From Glandiceps talaboti (taxonomy: Eukaryota; Hemichordata; Enteropneusta; Spengelidae), in contig NC_135549.1 of the NCBI RefSeq assembly GCF_964340395.1, positions 7,802,842 through 7,866,841 on the forward strand: 64,000 nucleotides of DNA. Direction: 5' to 3'. Below, piece after piece: positions 12,897-26,400 of this stretch (position 1 is its first letter; every line of letters starts with the position of its first letter). The notes under the pieces are model-generated. The model had not been told where the DNA came from. It worked only from the letters and a program-made list of their open reading frames with translations, and searched no databases. A program made the position numbers and the translations under genes.

Positions 12897-13728
12897 ATAC
12901 ATGCATAAGGTTATTTCTTATCAGATGCAGAGAATTTAGGTATTTATGGTGGTATTCTTTCAAAGGTTTACAGAGTTAAGATGATTGGTGGATATCACCT
13001 AAGACAAATATTAGAGAATTAATATTCATTTCTAGTATGATAGTATAGAGAGACCCTCGGCCAATGAGCTGAGCACAAGTTTGTTTTGTATCATTCAGTG
13101 AAAGAAGCTGACTAATGTCGACGTTTGACCTCGTGAGGGCGTGATTCATTACCTTGGTTTATGTTGTTCCACATAGATTTTTTCAAGTTAGGAAGCCATG
13201 ATAACATTGCTTTATAACTTAAAAATCCAAAATGAATACCCATTCCTCATCCATATGTATTTCATAAAGCACCCATTTGTGGAAAACTATCAAGATTATG
13301 AAGAAACAATACCAATTTGTTCGATAGTTATGCCCAAAACTGAAATGTTGAATTTATCAGATTTACATTAACCTGCATATTTTGGTGTTTGCCATATTCG
13401 CATCAGATGCAGAGAATTTGGTATGAACACTAACAGACTCTTGGTCAATCTGTGAAAAACAAATGTGTGACCCCGACAATTTGGACAACATGAAATGTAC
13501 CGTTACCTCACTTGAAGTTGACGATGAGATTGAACACTTTGATAGAACCTCTATGAGTTATGGGAGTAGTGAAGCTTCACGTGTAAGTACCACAGGTTAG
13601 GATTTATTGAGAAGCGACAAGGCTACTAATCATTTGGTGTCGTCTTTAGAAAAGAAATAGTCTTAGGGAAAATCCCTGACCCCTGCAAATCCCCCCCCCG
13701 GCCCCAGTTAAACATGGACATGAGATAA

Positions 13729-13741
13729 AGAGAGAGAGAGG

Positions 13742-13839
<98 letters not shown>

Positions 13840-13894
13840 CAGAGACAGAGACAGAGACAGAGAGACAGAGACAGAGAGAGAACATGAGAGAGAC

Positions 13895-13965
<71 letters not shown>
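13729..13965. repeat. Compound (AG)n-(ACAGAG)n-(AG)n-(TG)n microsatellite
   Basis: A near-pure purine strand of about 210 bases, with an internal hexamer block (GAGACA units, 13820-13872), ending in (TG)n. Leu/Ser-only ORFs across it on the minus strand are artefacts. Confidence 0.95.
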
Positions 13966-13968
<3 letters not shown>

Positions 13969-14904
13969 TACTGCCATGATGTAATTTCTTATATTCAATT
14001 GTAAATTTTCAATAACTCCTTTCTTATGATGGCTTTTTATTGGTTTTTGATTCGAGAAGGAAGTTCGATTATGCTCAGAGACCATAAAATTGCATATAGT
14101 GGAAGTGGTGTGCATTAAATGAATTATTAACACGTACCTGTCGATAAAAGTGGTGTTTTATGAAATAGATTTCCTGACTTCATAATGAAGTAATTGCTAG
14201 AGTGAACTGTTCATCTTCTGATTTACTAGTAAGGTCAATCTAGGCTCAGTCCACTAAAGAAACGCGAACGATCTGTGTACGTTATAGGCAATGTTGGCAC
14301 AAAATCGACCTATATGTAAGGTCTGTGTCTCGTCACACGGTATTTAGTTGTAAATAACGATTTGATAGGAAAGGAGGTCCATCACAGTTCTCTAGAATGG
14401 AACGAAACCAAACCACACTGTCCATTTAAGGGGAGAACCATTTGATTTCGGGGTGGGGGGTGAATTGTGTACAGATGAAGGAGAGAAAAATATAGTTTGA
14501 TCCCGTAATGGCTTGAGAAAAAAATTGTTCCAACAGTGAGAAGTAAAAAAAAATGCGATGTGCTGAAATCAGCAAAATTTGGGAATCCGATTCTCTCATT
14601 TTCTATGGAGGCGCTAACATTTTCAATATTTGTGAGCAAGATTTATGTTTTTTTCCAGTGACATTTAGGTATACGGTTATGAACCGCACGTTACAAAATT
14701 GGTAACCGAGAAAAAAACATTTTCCGCTGCTGTTGGCAGATACCTTTTACAGTCAGCTACATGTAGTATGTCCTCTTGATGAGAATTTGTTCACCTTGTT
14801 TAATGTTTTAGCGAAATTAATATTTGCGGTTATCATTATTATCTAGATGTTTGTGGTGATAATGCATATCTGTACAAAACAAATGTAACCAGGCTTTAAA
14901 GCGA

Positions 14905-15249
14905 TAAGGCCTAAAAGATAAAATTGTTTGGTTCCGGTTATCCGACCCTACCTAGTTTTTCACTCCCAGCCCTAAACTTTTTTTTTACGTATTCAAGAAA
15001 AAATTAACTTAAATCGCGAAAATTGTGAAGTCTCGCGAGAAATAGTGGATGCGGAAACTGGCATCAACTTAAAAAGACAATATAAAACTTTTCTTCAATC
15101 TGTAATGGTTGTGCAAATGAAGAAAAGAAACAAATAACACAGCGACCACATGGAAAAAAACAGAAAACATAAATACCTGAAAAAAAATCTACCCACCTAC
15201 CTATTCTAAAGTTAAGCGTAATCGGAACCACATAATTTTCTTAGGCCTA
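14905..15249. mobile_element. MITE-like element with about 40-bp imperfect TIRs
   Basis: The left end begins TAAGGCCTAAAAGATAAAAT and continues TTGGTTCCGGTTA. The right end reads, on the opposite strand, TAGGCCTAAGAAAATTATGT and then GGTTCCGATTACG. The 345-bp body has no ORF. The target duplication is at most TA and unclear. Superfamily not assigned. Confidence 0.65.
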
Positions 15250-15374
15250 GTCACTCTCCAATATAATACCGTTAAAAACATTGACAACATAACCACGATA
15301 ACGCTGCATAACATTGGTGTTTCAATGTATAGGGCGCCCTCTGTCAACACGTTTATGGAACAGGCCTATCAAAC

Positions 15375-15414
15375 CATAGACAGTGGAGGGGAGATCTCCC
15401 CTCCACTGTCTATG
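15375..15414. repeat. Perfect 40-bp palindrome without spacer
   Basis: The arm CATAGACAGTGGAGGGGAGA is followed immediately by its exact reverse complement, with a BglII-type AGATCT at the centre. Confidence 0.95.
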
Positions 15415-15502
15415 ATTAAACCAATCATACACTCTGAAGTACCATGAAGTCGAGTCGTTCCAATAGTTGTCCAGTATAATCCGAGGACTCCGACACATCT
15501 TC

Positions 15503-15553
15503 ATCCACTCCGTTGAAGACGTGGTACATCCACTCCGTTGAAGAGATGGTACC
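15503..15553 (+). repeat. Two-copy tandem repeat of about 25 bp
   Basis: CATCCACTCCGTTGAAGA followed by CGTGGTAC, then the same unit ending GATGGTAC. Confidence 0.8.
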
Positions 15554-16279
15554 ATTCGAGTTGGAGCGCATATTTCCAGAACTATAATGTACAGTAAGCG
15601 TACATCATGCATGATCAATGGAACGCAGCTGATAAATACGATCGGACACACGAAATTTTTTAATACTTATCTTAGGCAAGATAAACCTATTTTGTAATAA
15701 CAACTATATCACCATTCCAAGTGTCATGAATACAAATTTTAACTCACTCGCGAGCAGCAACATTCTGAGGACAGACACTAATGATTTAGTCACTTTAATA
15801 GTTTAAATACGTGTTTGGCCATACAGTTGATTAACTAGATAGTTTATTTTCTTCAAGTCAGTTGTTCAATGCTGTTTTCTTCGGGTGACCTTAAAACGAA
15901 TGACAGCATTTACAGTATGTAAACAGTGGAATGACACCCTTTTCTACATTCAGTTAGTTGAATGACACCCTCTACACTGTTACATTTGTATGTACATATT
16001 TTAGTTTAAATATCAACATGATCAAGATTTACTTTTTGCAAATAAAATTACTTCTGTGTGTTTAAAGTTCGAGATCAGATATACACCAATACATGGTGTT
16101 GCTTTCACTATTAATTATCCAATCGTCTACAAAAAAATTAAAAAAATATAAATTAAAGTATCTCTGAAATGCTTCTTAATTTAAAAATATAAATTTTAAG
16201 TACTCCGTATCGTAACAAGCGAACATGTTTCTTAATAAAAACAAATATATTGAGAATTTGAAGTGCCATAAAAACCAAA

Positions 16280-16314
16280 CCAAACAAACAAACAAACAAA
16301 CAAACAAACAAACA
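16280..16314. repeat. (AAAC)n microsatellite
   Basis: About eight uninterrupted CAAA units. Confidence 0.9.
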
Positions 16315-17385
16315 ACGAAATGTAAATCGTTAAGTTGACGGAAATATTGGAAGTCTTTCTCAATTTGCCTATAGGCCAGTAATTATGGGATGGAATAATA
16401 TTGAGAAAATTAGCACGTGTTCTCAATTTTGATCAAAGCTTCTTTTTTTTTACAAGGCTAGCCTTTGTATGGAATATTTTGCTTAGGAATGTTTTATGTA
16501 TACGTACGAAATAACTTCGTCGGTACCTAAGTTTTGATACACTGGTAAAACTAAGATCAGGGACACAAGCGTTTTGAAGGAACACATCCCTGGCCCCATT
16601 GCTTTACAAACATTGCGATGGATGGCATATATTAGGCCTATACTATATTTCGCAATACACGTTTTGAGTTAAAAGTCGAAACATTACTAGAAGTACGGCT
16701 TGAGTTGCACTATTCTAAGACTACGTAGCTGTGCGTAATAACCCAAATCAACTACACAGACAAACCTTGACTCCAGGCTATTACATGGCAACATGATCAA
16801 GGACAATATATTTTCATAAAACATGGCGCTTGCAGTTTCTCAATGGGGTTTACAGAGAAACGATTCGTGACATCAAGACACATCCACTGTTTTAGCCTAC
16901 AACCGCCACGACGGGTAGCAAACACACTATTGTTCGCATTAAGAAAACAAAAGTATTATATTTGTACATCGCCGACGTCAATGAAAATTTATTTCCATGG
17001 AAACATGGTGCTTGAAAAAAAATTCCAATAATTCCAGTTGCTTCTGTTGATTTATTACTAGGAGTTCAGTTTAAAACATGTGTGACACTATGTTATATAT
17101 ACGGCAGGTGATGTTTGGCAGGTAGAATGATGTTGGTTTCAGCAACATACGTCATTTGTGATGACACCGACTACGCAGCGCCATATTATTCATTTGCCCA
17201 CCAATCATGGTACAGCCCTTCAGTCATTCACATGCAAAAGACCACGGCAGACGTAGCAAACAAAAGGACGAAAATTCAACAAACGGTAATAATCGGGTTG
17301 TACAACTCTACAAAAATGACAATATTTGTGTACTATCCATAGTTTGAAATATTTACGACGTAATTTTGGATACCTAGGTGTCAAA

Positions 17386-17451
17386 ATGATGCGAATTCGA
17401 GGAACACACCGGTCGGAAACTGAGATATCATCTGCATCCTTGTTGAAAGAG
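17386..17451 (+). CDS. PRICKLE: PRICKLE candidate first coding exon
   Basis: ATG with A at -3, then 22 codons ([22 protein letters not shown]) ending exactly at a consensus gtaagt donor. Splicing to 19920 keeps the frame. Chosen on phase, donor and start context only. An alternative is an untranslated first exon ending at the gtaagg donor near 19712, with translation from the ATG at 19938. Confidence 0.5.
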
Positions 17452-20400
17452 GTAAGTCATACATGAACGTTCACTCACACAGACCAAATAGAGTTCATCA
17501 CAAATGTACAATTCGATTGTACGTCGCACACCATTATACCACGCGACACTAACTCCATACACTGTTTGTAGAAGACATATTAAATAACGCGTATTTTCAC
17601 GTTACACATAGATTGTTTTATAAAATCAATGTGATAGCGGTCTGTTCATCAGAAGATTTCACATAAACGGTGGACACTGCCAAAATGTTACGTTTCTTGG
17701 AACTAGTGAGAGGGCGCAAACTGTTCATAAAATCTGTACCACGCGCACGGTTTCAGTCTGATATTTTTTATACTAGTATTTATTTTTCAAATTCGGTTTA
17801 AAGATTTAACATTGATCTGGTCGCTAAACGGTTCAATCACTAATACTGTACACTATTACATGTAAGGGAAGAAATGGAAAGTGAAGTACATGTATGTGTT
17901 TATGCGGTTACAATAGATTTAGTGATTTTTACCACCTGGGATGTTTACGCATCCAACATGGCATCCTTCTACAAATGGTAACCGGTATAAATCGTATTGT
18001 CCTCGTCTACAAAGCAAAGCGCGGGAGTAAATTAATAATGCCGTTTCTATTTTCATGTTGCACGGCAACTAAAGTTCCAATTTACCCTCAGAGGATGTAA
18101 TTGACCGTGGTCAAGTGACTCGGCCTTCTATTCTCAAACCAACCCGTGCATCAACATATAAGCCAGACTTGTAGTTGGTGTTATTTCTGGTAGTTAATTG
18201 ATTCGAGAATGAAAACACCGCAGTGTATATAGCGTCGGACTTTTACATGCAGGAGTGGTGATTGACATCCACGAATTATACAGATTGAAAAGAAAACAGT
18301 ACATAGATTGTGGCATGTAGGGTAGGCTAAAGAAAAGTACGAGTGACCGCTTGGATTGGAAGAACCTGTATAGACTGCTTTCTAAATGTTTATTCTTTTG
18401 TCGTCAAGTGGTCGTCTAACTATTCATGAGAAGGTTCAAATGATGATAAGTATCTTACAATGTAACAGAGTAAACGGTGCACAAAAGTGCTTGAAAACGT
18501 TTTCAACACTCTCATAAAAAAAAACATTTGTCTTTTTGTTAAAAGCAACGTCAACAACAACAAAAAACAAGAGAAAGCACTAGGCGAATCGATAAACTTT
18601 CCATTAGATTCGTGATAAATAACCCTCTCGCATGACTGCAAATAATCCCCTCTAGTCAGGTGCAAATGTTTGGAAATCTAAAATCTAAACCATCCTGAAT
18701 GTGGAATAAGAAATAAGAAAATGGTGCACTAGGTCCTATACCAAAACTGGGGAAAGAAAAAAAATCGGGTTCAGAAGTATAAGAAAATTGAAGTACATGT
18801 CCTACAGTACGAAGGTACCAGACGCAGTCCCTCTGTACCGGGGATTTTGTGTGTACCAGGTGATATCAAGTGGACTTTTTAGGATTTTAACTAAAGAGGC
18901 TAGGCGGTAAACTTCAAAGGATAATGTTAAATAGGGACGCATTATCTTCGATTATTACCTTATTGTTTTGACTTTTCACACTTCACTCAAAACATAGACA
19001 TCCTCGCGGGCAAACCCGGATCAACAGGTTGATATAAAAAAAAAACACAACATCAGAAACGGATTAGAGCTAGCTTGAAGGGACGAGTGAGATAAAGTAC
19101 ATACTCAACAAAATGTTAGGACGACAAATGTACCGACCTAGGCTATAGTGCATTACCAGTCGTTTTGCCCATGGCCATTTTTGTTTTAAAACGATGCACT
19201 TTTGTTCAATAACCGTAAAGGAGAACGGCAACTAATTTACATAAGAAGAGGCGGGGTCAATGAAGCCCTTTCACATCTGGTAAGTCGGTATACCTTTGAG
19301 CACAACGCCCAGTGGGACATCTTTGAACTGAAGGGCCTTTACTAATTTTACAATAGATAGATTATCACCTCCAAATGTTCACACTGCTGTAAAAATACGT
19401 TATTTGGGACTCATCATCGTCATCACACTGACTCAGCACCCTCTTGTATCACCCAGTGAACTACTTTGTACCAGTGGACTGATAAATTTAATAGGCACTG
19501 CGGCCGGGCTAAGAAAGGTCAACTGTGATGACTCTGAAAAGTTTCAACATGGCGATCTTCGTGTAAATTACAAAGTGTGTGAATGTGACAACGTCTTTTG
19601 TCACGCCGAACTAGTTAGTTTCCCCTTGTTGGGCCCCTCTGGATCACAACACAGTTCTACATGTCAGCGAAGGAGTACCCTGCAGTGAAGAAAAAGCAAC
19701 GGCGTCTTCCGGTAAGGTGAACTCACTGTAAACATGAGAAACGGGCGAGTTTTGTTGTAACGCTTGGCTGTGATGCCGGAATGGCTGTCAAACAGTTGGT
19801 CCACGTTCCGTTCATTATTCTTTAATTGGACAACATCCGGTTTGACGGCCTTCGCTATTTTTGCCTCCTTATATTCAATTTTACGACATAAGTAAGAAAA
19901 TATATTCGTCTTCTTGCAGAGTTTCCTAACTCACGACATGGACAAAGGGACACCTTGTTTGAAGTGTGGGGACCAATGCCCAGGATTTTCTCTCCACTAC
20001 TGGAGGTAGGTACTATAAACCATGTAGTTCAAACACCTGGTGTCTCGTTTCCGTATTGTGTTATTATTACAAACTTGATACTCCTTTAGTATAACAGTAA
20101 ATCACCGTTACGGATTTCTGCCCTATAGTGTCGAAGGGGCAGCGATACCCTGACCAGAACAAATGCCATCGGCGTGACTGACAAAAGTCGTACACGGTAC
20201 ACAGTAAAACTACAGAGTGCAGAGATCTTTTTTAGAGTTGCACCGTAGATCTTTCACGCTACTGACGAACTGGTGTGGAATGTAGGTTATGCTAAAACCA
20301 GGTGTTGTAGGTTACTCCCTGTAGGCTAGAACACTTATATAATGTAGCATAATCTGTAACATTATACTTGTAAAGCCTTCAGGTAAACCATGTTGTCAGC

Positions 20401-23400
20401 ACTTGTAGTATTGAATAACTGGTGACAGATAAGCCAGTGTAGCGAATCTTCCATCAACATAGCTAATAACTCCTGAAACAGTAATGGGATTTTTTTTAAA
20501 TGTCCGACCATTAAGACATACATAATTCGTGGACTATATATTCTAGAACCTGTGTCTAGAATATTAATTGTAAATTTACAATTTTATCAGATTCAAACAC
20601 ACTGACCATTTCAAAAATGTATGTCAAGAGTCTGTATTAGAGACTGAGGGTTTCTGTCCTGTACATTGTTACTCATATACACAGAGTTTGCAAATTAACC
20701 CTTAGGGTTCTGTATTCAACTTTCAAGATGAGGGGTCAAATGTCAACTAATGGATGACATGATTTGTGAAATGCTGGCATACTTGTGTGAAATATTACTG
20801 GTGGATTTTTAAGGAGTTCATAAAGAGTAGCTGTAGTGTTGAGATTACACCATTTATTTACAGTAGTAGTTTGCAGTAGTAGTGTGTTGTAGCTTTGTAC
20901 TGGTTATGGAATTTAAGAGAAAAAATGTGTGCTTTTTTATGACATTGATTATTTCAAGTTATTACAGGAGGAATAGGTTGAACAAAGACTCCAATTTATG
21001 GTCCAACGTGCAGAGGTTCTTAATGTCAACATAAATACGAATCAGTCACATAACAAACATGAAATTTTTACTCCAACCTCTGGAGAGTTAAGAAGATCTC
21101 TGCCAACAATATACAGAACTGTACCTTTAATAGGTTTGGAGGAGTTTGCTGAGCAGCGTTTCAATTTAAATCAATATATTTTGTGTGACAGAAAGTGCTG
21201 TGCAAACTGAAGTGGTTTTAATTGCCATGGTAACTCGTGTCAAATGTAGCAGTCAGTCTAGCGGCTGATTGTATGAACAAAAGCTCTTACTAAAGTAGCA
21301 TGTGGCAAGCATATATTTTACAAATATTAGATAACTGTAAACCAACAGTGATATTTGTAGTTAGAGGTATTATTTTATCACTAAAAAAGTAAAGAAGAAT
21401 AGGAAATCTTGCATGGTTTAAATTAAAACAAAGGAATTGAAAAATGTATTTTACAGATGAAATCAGGTTTAGTCAGTACAAAATTTTGATTGTTGATGTA
21501 ATCACAAATAGTGAAATGGAGGTGAATGGAGATAATCATTTCAAGCCATCTACTTGTATCACTTTGTCTTTAAAAAAAATATTTATTTAGATAGTGGGAA
21601 GTGCAAATGATTTGTTAGCATTGTTTTGCTAACAGTGCCTTGGTAATCATACAATAAGCTATATTAATTCTAGATAAGATTGTGTACAGTTGTCAGCAGC
21701 CATTGAAGTCACTAACACTAGTAACCCCACACAATTTTAAGGGAGAAAAGTTTATCACTGACCCCATAACTTCTTTATAACTATAAACAATTCTTTCAAT
21801 ATTGCACCCAAACATGTCAGTCTCAAGTTCATTGTCGGTAATTCAAGCTTAACCAGCTGTGGGACAAATGTGTTAATATCCCGTATCAAATTATACAGTC
21901 TCCTAGCTGTGTACAGTGTGGAAGAGAAGTTATTTTTTTGTACAAGAATACTGCTGTAATATCTGGTATAGCGAAAATTAACCATGCACATTCTGTTGGG
22001 AGTTAAAAAGTAGACAAATACTAATGTTATCATGATAAAGCTAAGACCTATCTGTGTCCAGCAAACACATGATCAAATACCACTATTACTTATTAAAATA
22101 AATTAAGCTAGTATTTGGAAAACTTTTTTTGATTTAGCATCACCAAGATTTAGCTTTATAATGAGTTTCATTGTTGAGTGAGTAAACGCTATCAAATAAA
22201 AGTGATACATTTACTTTGGGAAATGAATAATAAAAAAGTAGTTTTCTGTACAGTCAATATAAATTCAATTTTTCTGCATTGTAATTTGTAACAAGGCAGG
22301 ATAAACCTCAGGCAGCAAAGCCAACAATATTTCTCCAAGGCTAGGCTTTATCATATAAAAATATTGGTTATCAATTATTAATGTAAATTGTTGTGGAGAA
22401 ATCCTTGAAGTATTAATATTAATATACATGTACATACTAGAATACCTTGTTTCAATTAATTAATAATGATTGATGTCACATTATACAATTTGAATGATAT
22501 TTAATAATTTATCAACCGTATTAATCAGATAAGACCTAGACATGCCCCCTTTCCTGATTTAATTATTGTGCAGTGAACCAGTCATACTGGAATTAACTAT
22601 GTATGCGAGTCTGTCTCTGGAAAGATACTACAAGCTGTATGATCTGTAAAGTGAGTAGTATTAGCCAGTGTGTACAGTGGCTGCAAGTTGTTATCTCATA
22701 TGTGGTTTAGAGCATTCAAAGATATCAGATGTGCATGTATAGTTGTCATTTCATGAATTCAATCAATCATCTGGCTTGTAGAACAAATTGTGATGTACAT
22801 ATCTGAGATGTACATTTCAGTTTTGATTATGTAGCTTGTTAAAAGTTCACATTGCTAGCATTGTTATTGCTCCTTTCCGAGGTCTTACATTTCATAGAAA
22901 TGTAAGAAGTCCATTCACCAGATTACAAATGAAACTAAGTATTGTGGAGTACACCATGGATATGTGTGGCCTAGAATATAATAAGTCAGAGCTTATAACT
23001 CACTGTTATAGTCTTGTAGACTATACAAAGGGGATTAACCACATGTACAAGATGTTGAAATTGTACTTCATATTGTTAGAATGTTGGTTTATGTTGTGCT
23101 TGGTGACCCAAACCATTGTCACATACCTTTGGCCTGCATCAACTTATATTCTGTACACCTTTGACCATTTTAATTGGAAGACGGCAAAGTGGCCGGAAGT
23201 GGGTAAACATTGTTGTCCATCTTAGAAACACAGTCACCCCCTAACCCCGTCCACTCGCTCACAAAAATGGTAAGATTTCCTAGTTGTTTATCAAATCACT
23301 GACACATCAGTACAGTTGCCACCTCTACAGTGAAATGTGTTTTTGTGCACAAGGTTTGGTTTATATGGGGTTTGAAGATACCTTCATGTACCTCCATGCT

Positions 23401-26400
23401 TTAGATTCCAATTGTTGTTCCACTATACCAACTGTACATATTAATTCCCATCAACACTCAGAAGGGACTGTTTAAATATGAACTCTTGTGTTTATATTTC
23501 ACATCACATACAACACTGCCCTGAACAGGAAATACATCTAAGTTGATATCAAATTGCTGTTCCAGTGATTGTTACCATGGTATTAACATATCAACACAGA
23601 TTGTGACTTATGTTTGCTATGTACATACGTAATGAAGTATTTGGTGATAGTTTCAGCCTTGGTTTCAAGTGTTGATCAGTGTACTACTACTACTTACTAC
23701 TACAGAGATGCTGTTCTTGTCATCTTAAAACTCCTTGAACTCCATGTAGATTCTGTTGATGTTACTACTAAGCTGATTCTAACATTTTCATTGAACATGT
23801 AGAGTACTAGTTTCCTCGGTGGTTTTCTACAGCCAAAGGACTGCATAGTTATCATGGTAATATTTAAACACAGTTGATTTCTATGTGCAGACTACATTTT
23901 TGTTCACTTATTATTTCAAAATATAAGTTGTAATACTAGTACATTGTATGCATGCTGACTGACTTACAAAATCAGTGTTCAGGGGCAGCAAGACCAGTAG
24001 GTAAAATCTACCTGCGCTCCCAAGCCTCTAGCAGGGTATCTCCACCAAAATTATAATATTGTATGTGGGAAGCAACATGTATGGCAGTTTTACCCCATTT
24101 TCCCCTATCTGTTTCAGTTCCCAAGCTTAACTGTGTTAAATGTAATGTCATTATTTGAGCAACAAGGAAAGCCAACCTGTAGTGATTTAATTAATACTGT
24201 CATCTTCTTCAACACTTTGCTGTTTTACATTCAGTAAATCACAGTGTATAGAAGAAGAGACACAGACGACTAATTGCTACTCAAACAGGAGTGTAGTATG
24301 TGGCAAGTTATTTTCACGTGCTAGACGATTGTTCTCTTCATGCCCAATATAAAAGTTGTAGGAACCACCAAAGGGTCTTTTGGCGCCTTTACAACAGTAG
24401 AATTGTAGATGATAGAACTATTCACTTTACATGCTATGCTACAGTGCACATGTACATTAACTGAAAATACCCCCAAGCTTTCAATAATATCTTGGTTTGT
24501 GGGCCCAGACAGCAGACTAACCAGTCTCAGCAGTTGTTGCAAAGGATGCAGTTGATTGTCAATGATGTTTGTTAGAAGGCATGTGATTGGTCACTTTTTC
24601 ATTTCTATATATATATATATTAGATTTGGACCACGTATCAATCATTTTTGCACTGTTAGAGTCAAAATAGTGAATTACACAAATAAGATAAATGTATTGT
24701 GCAGATTGCATGATTTGTAATTATTAAACCACAATTAATTACAAAATCATCTAATCCTTAATTACACAAGTAATTAGTGCATCAAAATTGACATGTATGA
24801 TTAATAGCTTAAGAATATTGACTGTATTACCACAACAGATGTGTTCCCAGATACAATAATTGATTAATTAAAGTGAATTAAATATGTAAATTGGTGAAAA
24901 CACTCCTAGTAATGAAGATATTGTATTTACGGCTTAAAGCAATTAAAACCGAGACTTGTATTGAAAATGTGTAGCTAAAGGCAATATTATACACATAAGA
25001 CGTGTGGATATTCTCAAACAACTCGTTTGAACACAACTATGTATTCTAGTTCCTATTCCATACAAATTACAATGACATCCTCCCCCCCCCCCTCTCTCTC
25101 TCTAATAAAACCTTCATAGGTCAAGAATTTCTAGTTTTTTTCAATAATAATGCTGTTGATTCTGATGGTATACTGTGGCTCCCTCTTTGTCAAGGGTTGA
25201 CTTTGACTGTTTAGACAGACCATCAGGATCCAATTTAGTCCATTCTTTCTAATATTTGTCAATTTAGATAATTTAGGAATTGTTCTGCCTCTGTGTTGAA
25301 TGTATAATACAAATATTCTTGGAGAGCAATTCTCTTTATTTTGCCAACATTGTCCAGAAATCTGTATCTGATGTTTTGTCATATTGCATACAGTGACTCA
25401 GTGACTGCCATTCAGTTAGGCATGAACACATTCAGTTTGGTTGATTTAACGTCAATTTTACGAGAGTATATCATTTCAGCAAGGCTATTTAATTTCCACC
25501 CTGGTCTGTAAATTAAATTTCCAGTCAGGTCGTAATGATATATAGTTATATTATTTCCTGGAAATATGAAATTAGAGTTGATGTTAATTAGAGAATTCGG
25601 TGCTCTGTGGTCAACTTCATTGTTCTCAGTTTTCCAAATGTGATATATACCCAATCAGGCTCTATTACAGATAAGCACATTTTACACTGCTGAATTCATA
25701 ATAGTCTGATGCAGGCAGGCTTAAGAACATTGAGTCATAACTGAACAACACCAGACAGTTTAAACTCAGGCCATGGATATCCCTTGGTGAAGAGAATAAC
25801 AAACATTTCTTGGCACACATATAACTATATCAACACAACATCTTCAGGGTTCTATGCAGAAGTTTCAAAAATCAAGTTTAGGGTGACACTGACAGTGATG
25901 TGACAATTAGTACGCATGTATACTTTACTAATATGGAATATATAACAAACATATGTAGACAGATGGTGTGAAATACACCTGGGATGTTAAACAGGTGGTA
26001 AAAGGTGTACACATGGGGATATTCAACTAATCAGCAATTGAAGTGCATGCAACAGATACACCCTCAGTATTTGCATGAAAGATTTTCAGCCTTATGTCCC
26101 CCCCCCCCCCCCAAGTGACACTTAATCGAGGCAGATACAGTACCTTTTGACTTGGAAAATATTACATTGAATATTTGTTATTTGGGTTGACAGAGAGTTC
26201 TGTACTATACACAGAAGATGTTTACCAAATCTGCTGATTATATACACCACTGTCATGACCCCTTGTACAATGTAAGTTGTATGACCTCTGTAATTTGCAT
26301 ACACATATTGCGATTGGTATGAGAAATTCAAATTGAGGAATCTCACAGTGCTTCAGAACCTAGACCTGTCTATGTATGCTGCCAATAAAAGTGTAGCTGT

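Larger units (their letters stand above)
11361..17385. other. TES-PRICKLE intergenic region
   Basis: About 6 kb with no convincing exon. It contains a duplicated 130-bp block, a 237-bp compound purine tract, a MITE, a 40-bp palindrome and an (AAAC)n run. From about 14.2 kb onward CpG dinucleotides become visibly more common, consistent with a PRICKLE promoter-proximal region. Confidence 0.6.

Noticed and set aside
13646-14133. Leu/Ser-rich ORFs of 79 and 141 codons
   Set aside because: Translations of the (CT)n strand of a microsatellite.
22836-23225. 129-codon ORF in PRICKLE intron 2
   Set aside because: No recognisable family, AT-driven composition, no repeat or mobile-element signature.
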